From assembly GCA_934675115.1 (NCBI GenBank), contig CAKUPH010000003.1:1-58249 (forward strand): 58,249 nt of DNA, written 5' to 3'. Position 1 is the first letter of the stretch; each line of letters opens with the position of its first letter. Origin of the DNA: an uncultured Oscillospiraceae bacterium (GTDB lineage: Bacteria > Bacillota > Clostridia > Oscillospirales > Oscillospiraceae). The translations under genes and the position numbers were made by a program. The notes below the pieces were generated by a model that had not been told where the DNA came from, ran no database searches, and worked only from the letters and a program-made list of their open reading frames with translations. Positions 57,322 to 58,249 of this stretch are shown here, in pieces.

Positions 57322-57364
57322 GGCACCCCCGGCGAGAATCGAACTCACAATTAACCCTTAGGAG
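57321..57364 (-). pseudogene. 3' half of tRNA-Arg(CCT), attachment-site fragment
   Basis: On the minus strand the order is anticodon loop CTCCTAA (anticodon CCT at 57360-57362), anticodon-stem arm GGGTT, variable loop AATT, T arm GTGAG-TTCGATT-CTCGC, acceptor arm CGGGGGT, G73 and CCA. The preceding bases (TGTAG) cannot pair with GGGTT, and no D arm or 5' acceptor arm exists. Homology stops exactly at the anticodon loop, the crossover site used by many tyrosine integrases, so this is an att site left by integration of the element to the right. Confidence 0.85.
57358..57364. other. Probable crossover (core) of the element's attachment site
   Basis: The 7-bp anticodon-loop sequence TTAGGAG (plus strand) marks the boundary between chromosomal tRNA sequence on the left and foreign, AT-richer DNA on the right. 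No gene is apparent between 57365 and 57604; ATTAGACA occurs twice there (57516-57535). Confidence 0.55.
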
Positions 57365-57604
57365 CTACATCGTTCGGATCGTGCCTTATAGTACGCCGTG
57401 CTTCAAAATGTCCGCAAACCCGCATGAATACTGGCTTTTTTATCGAACTGCCTGTTGCGGAGTATCTGAAAATATCGCCTAATATTGGCTCGTTTTGCGC
57501 TCAAATCGAACCTGCTATTAGACAAATATTAGACAGATTTTTAGCTGTCACCCCAAACACCGGGGATTCTTTGGAACTATCTTGCCCTATAATTTGACAT
57601 TGTT

Positions 57605-57645
57605 CAAGAGGAAGAAAGCGTAAGCTGACTTCCTCTTGTTTTTAT
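57605..57645 (+). terminator. Terminator or attenuator upstream of repA-like gene
   Basis: CAAGAGGAAG (57605-57614) pairs with CTTCCTCTTG (57629-57638), followed by TTTTTAT. It lies 25 bp before the repA-like start and may attenuate that gene. Confidence 0.75.
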
Positions 57646-57669
57646 ATGCCGATACAGGAGGTGAATCCC

Positions 57670-58041
57670 TTGTCATTAAACTTGCCCTATTACTATGGAC
57701 ATTCTGGTGAACAATACGCTTTCTTTCGCATTCCAAAACTGCTAATCACCGATAGTCGGTTTGATGGCGTTTCCTCTGATGCAAAGCTACTGTATGGACT
57801 ACTGCTTGATCGCATGGAGCTGTCCTATCGGAACGGTTGGGTAGACGACCAAAATCGTGTCTTTATCATTTTTACGGTAGAAGAAGTCATGGAAACCTTG
57901 CGCTGTCGCTCTGAAAAGGCGGTGCGCCTATTCGCAGAATTGGACAGCAAGAAAGGTATTGGTTTGATTGAACGAAAGCGGCAAGGACTTGGAAAACCGG
58001 CTATCATTTATGTGAAAAACTTTGCCGGCGATATATCCTGA
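57670..58041 (+). CDS. RepA_N-type replication initiator, N-terminal domain, probably truncated
   Basis: This 123-aa product matches the start of replication initiator protein A of Firmicutes plasmids and integrative elements: GEQYAFFRIPKLLITDSRF, DAKLLYGLLLDRMELSYRNG, VDDQNRVFIIFTVEEVMETL and the ending GKPAIIYVKNF. The start is a TTG at 57670, 6 nt after AGGAGGTG; the ATG at 57646 precedes that site. Known relatives are longer. A TGA at 58039 ends this frame, while a shifted frame continues (EQIESPDFRFSKIIDVAG), so a frameshift has probably truncated it. Lower GC than the rest of the window. Confidence 0.8.
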   Translation: MSLNLPYYYGHSGEQYAFFRIPKLLITDSRFDGVSSDAKLLYGLLLDRMELSYRNGWVDDQNRVFIIFTVEEVMETLRCRSEKAVRLFAELDSKKGIGLIERKRQGLGKPAIIYVKNFAGDIS

Positions 58042-58175
58042 ACAAATCGAAAGTCCAGACTTTCGATTTTCGAAAATCATAGATGTGGCCGGAGTCTGCG
58101 CTTCTGTGACTTTCGATTTTCGAAAGTCTTGATTTTCGGTTTTCGAATTTCTTGACTTTCGAAAATCGAAATCTA
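58042..58175. repeat. Palindromic TTTCGA-rich repeats after repA-like gene
   Basis: GACTTTCGATTTTCGAAAATC (58058-58078), GACTTTCGATTTTCGAAAGTC (58108-58128, a perfect palindrome with a TTT centre), GATTTTCGGTTTTCGAA (58131-58147) and GACTTTCGAAAATCGAAATC (58154-58173) share a core. They could be iteron-like binding sites for the initiator or the degenerate repeat-coding tail of repA. The window ends before the context resolves. Confidence 0.6.
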
Positions 58176-58249
58176 ATAAGACTGAGATATAGCAAGACTG
58201 AGAATAGAAAGAATACCACCCGAAAAAAGAATAACCGTAAGAAGCAACA

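Noticed and set aside
57365..57604. C-terminal part of an integrase next to the attachment site
   Set aside because: Short open frames exist on the minus strand (ending near 57350), but none shows the catalytic His, Arg or Tyr motifs of tyrosine recombinases.
58042..58175. CRISPR array
   Set aside because: The repeat units are variable, irregularly spaced and have no constant-length spacers; no cas genes are nearby.
58004..58219. 71-aa minus-strand frame with DFRKS-like repeats
   Set aside because: It arises because the TTTCGA repeats are palindromic, so both strands encode similar peptides; no ribosome site is present.

Overview
The window looks like GC-rich (by eye above 60 %) chromosomal DNA of an anaerobic, low-oxygen-adapted member of the Clostridia, most likely an Oscillospiraceae-type gut bacterium (the Flavonifractor/Oscillibacter/Lawsonibacter neighbourhood). 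This is inferred from gene content: a bifurcating-type [FeFe] hydrogenase operon, the rplU-prp-rpmA-obgE and tilS-hpt-ftsH gene orders, Prp-dependent L27, YlmH, YnzC and YtvI-type proteins, and strong AGGAGG ribosome sites. No 16S gene is present, so the genus is a guess.

Layout. 1-245: non-coding repeats behind serC. 245-1330: serC (minus). 1690-4951: a five-gene plus-strand set (two DRTGG-type proteins, an anti-sigma-like ATPase, a hydrogenase-like Fe-S protein, a PHP phosphoesterase). 5096-10158: the hnd-type NAD(P)-linked [FeFe] hydrogenase operon with an extra histidine-kinase-like ATPase. 10330-13999: an alanine-racemase-fold protein lacking its catalytic residues, dtd and mutL. 14090-20452: CLC antiporter, LysR regulator, MFS transporter, M24 protein, carnitine-dehydrogenase-like enzyme and a probable remnant of a beta-keto-acid cleavage enzyme. 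20538-24569 (minus): obgE, a PPC-domain gene, rpmA, prp, rplU, mrp. 24770-27216: PadR/toastrack envelope-stress-like genes and small membrane proteins. 27332-31139: ymdB, yhaO, yhaN. 31469-34218 (minus): HtrA protease and a YtvI/AI-2E permease. 34344-37092: ABC exporter, ylmH, ynzC. 37130-52763 (minus): a long housekeeping run (GNAT, cold shock, tatD, lipoprotein, metG, membrane protein, enoyl-CoA hydratase, lepB, ftsH, hpt, tilS, dnaB, rplI, gdpP). 52974-56978: ilvE, lipid kinase, azlCD, TetR regulator. 57321-58249: the 3' half of a tRNA-Arg(CCT) followed by AT-richer DNA with a RepA_N-type replication gene, i.e. the edge of an integrated mobile element.

How it fits together. The hydrogenase operon should couple NAD(P)H and reduced ferredoxin to H2. 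The preceding DRTGG/ATPase/hydrogenase-like/PHP genes, co-oriented and tightly packed, look like a redox or H2 sensing and phospho-signalling module for it. ilvE and azlCD form a branched-chain amino acid theme, and both have operator-like palindromes at their promoters. The LysR-MFS-M24-dehydrogenase region looks like a small catabolic island for a carnitine- or betaine-like compound that has partly decayed.

The least explained DNA is non-coding: a 72-bp element with 15-16-bp terminal inverted repeats present at both ends of the window in opposite orientation, and a family of 12-13-bp hairpins whose stems differ by compensatory changes, clustered in the 800-bp gap between dnaB and rplI.
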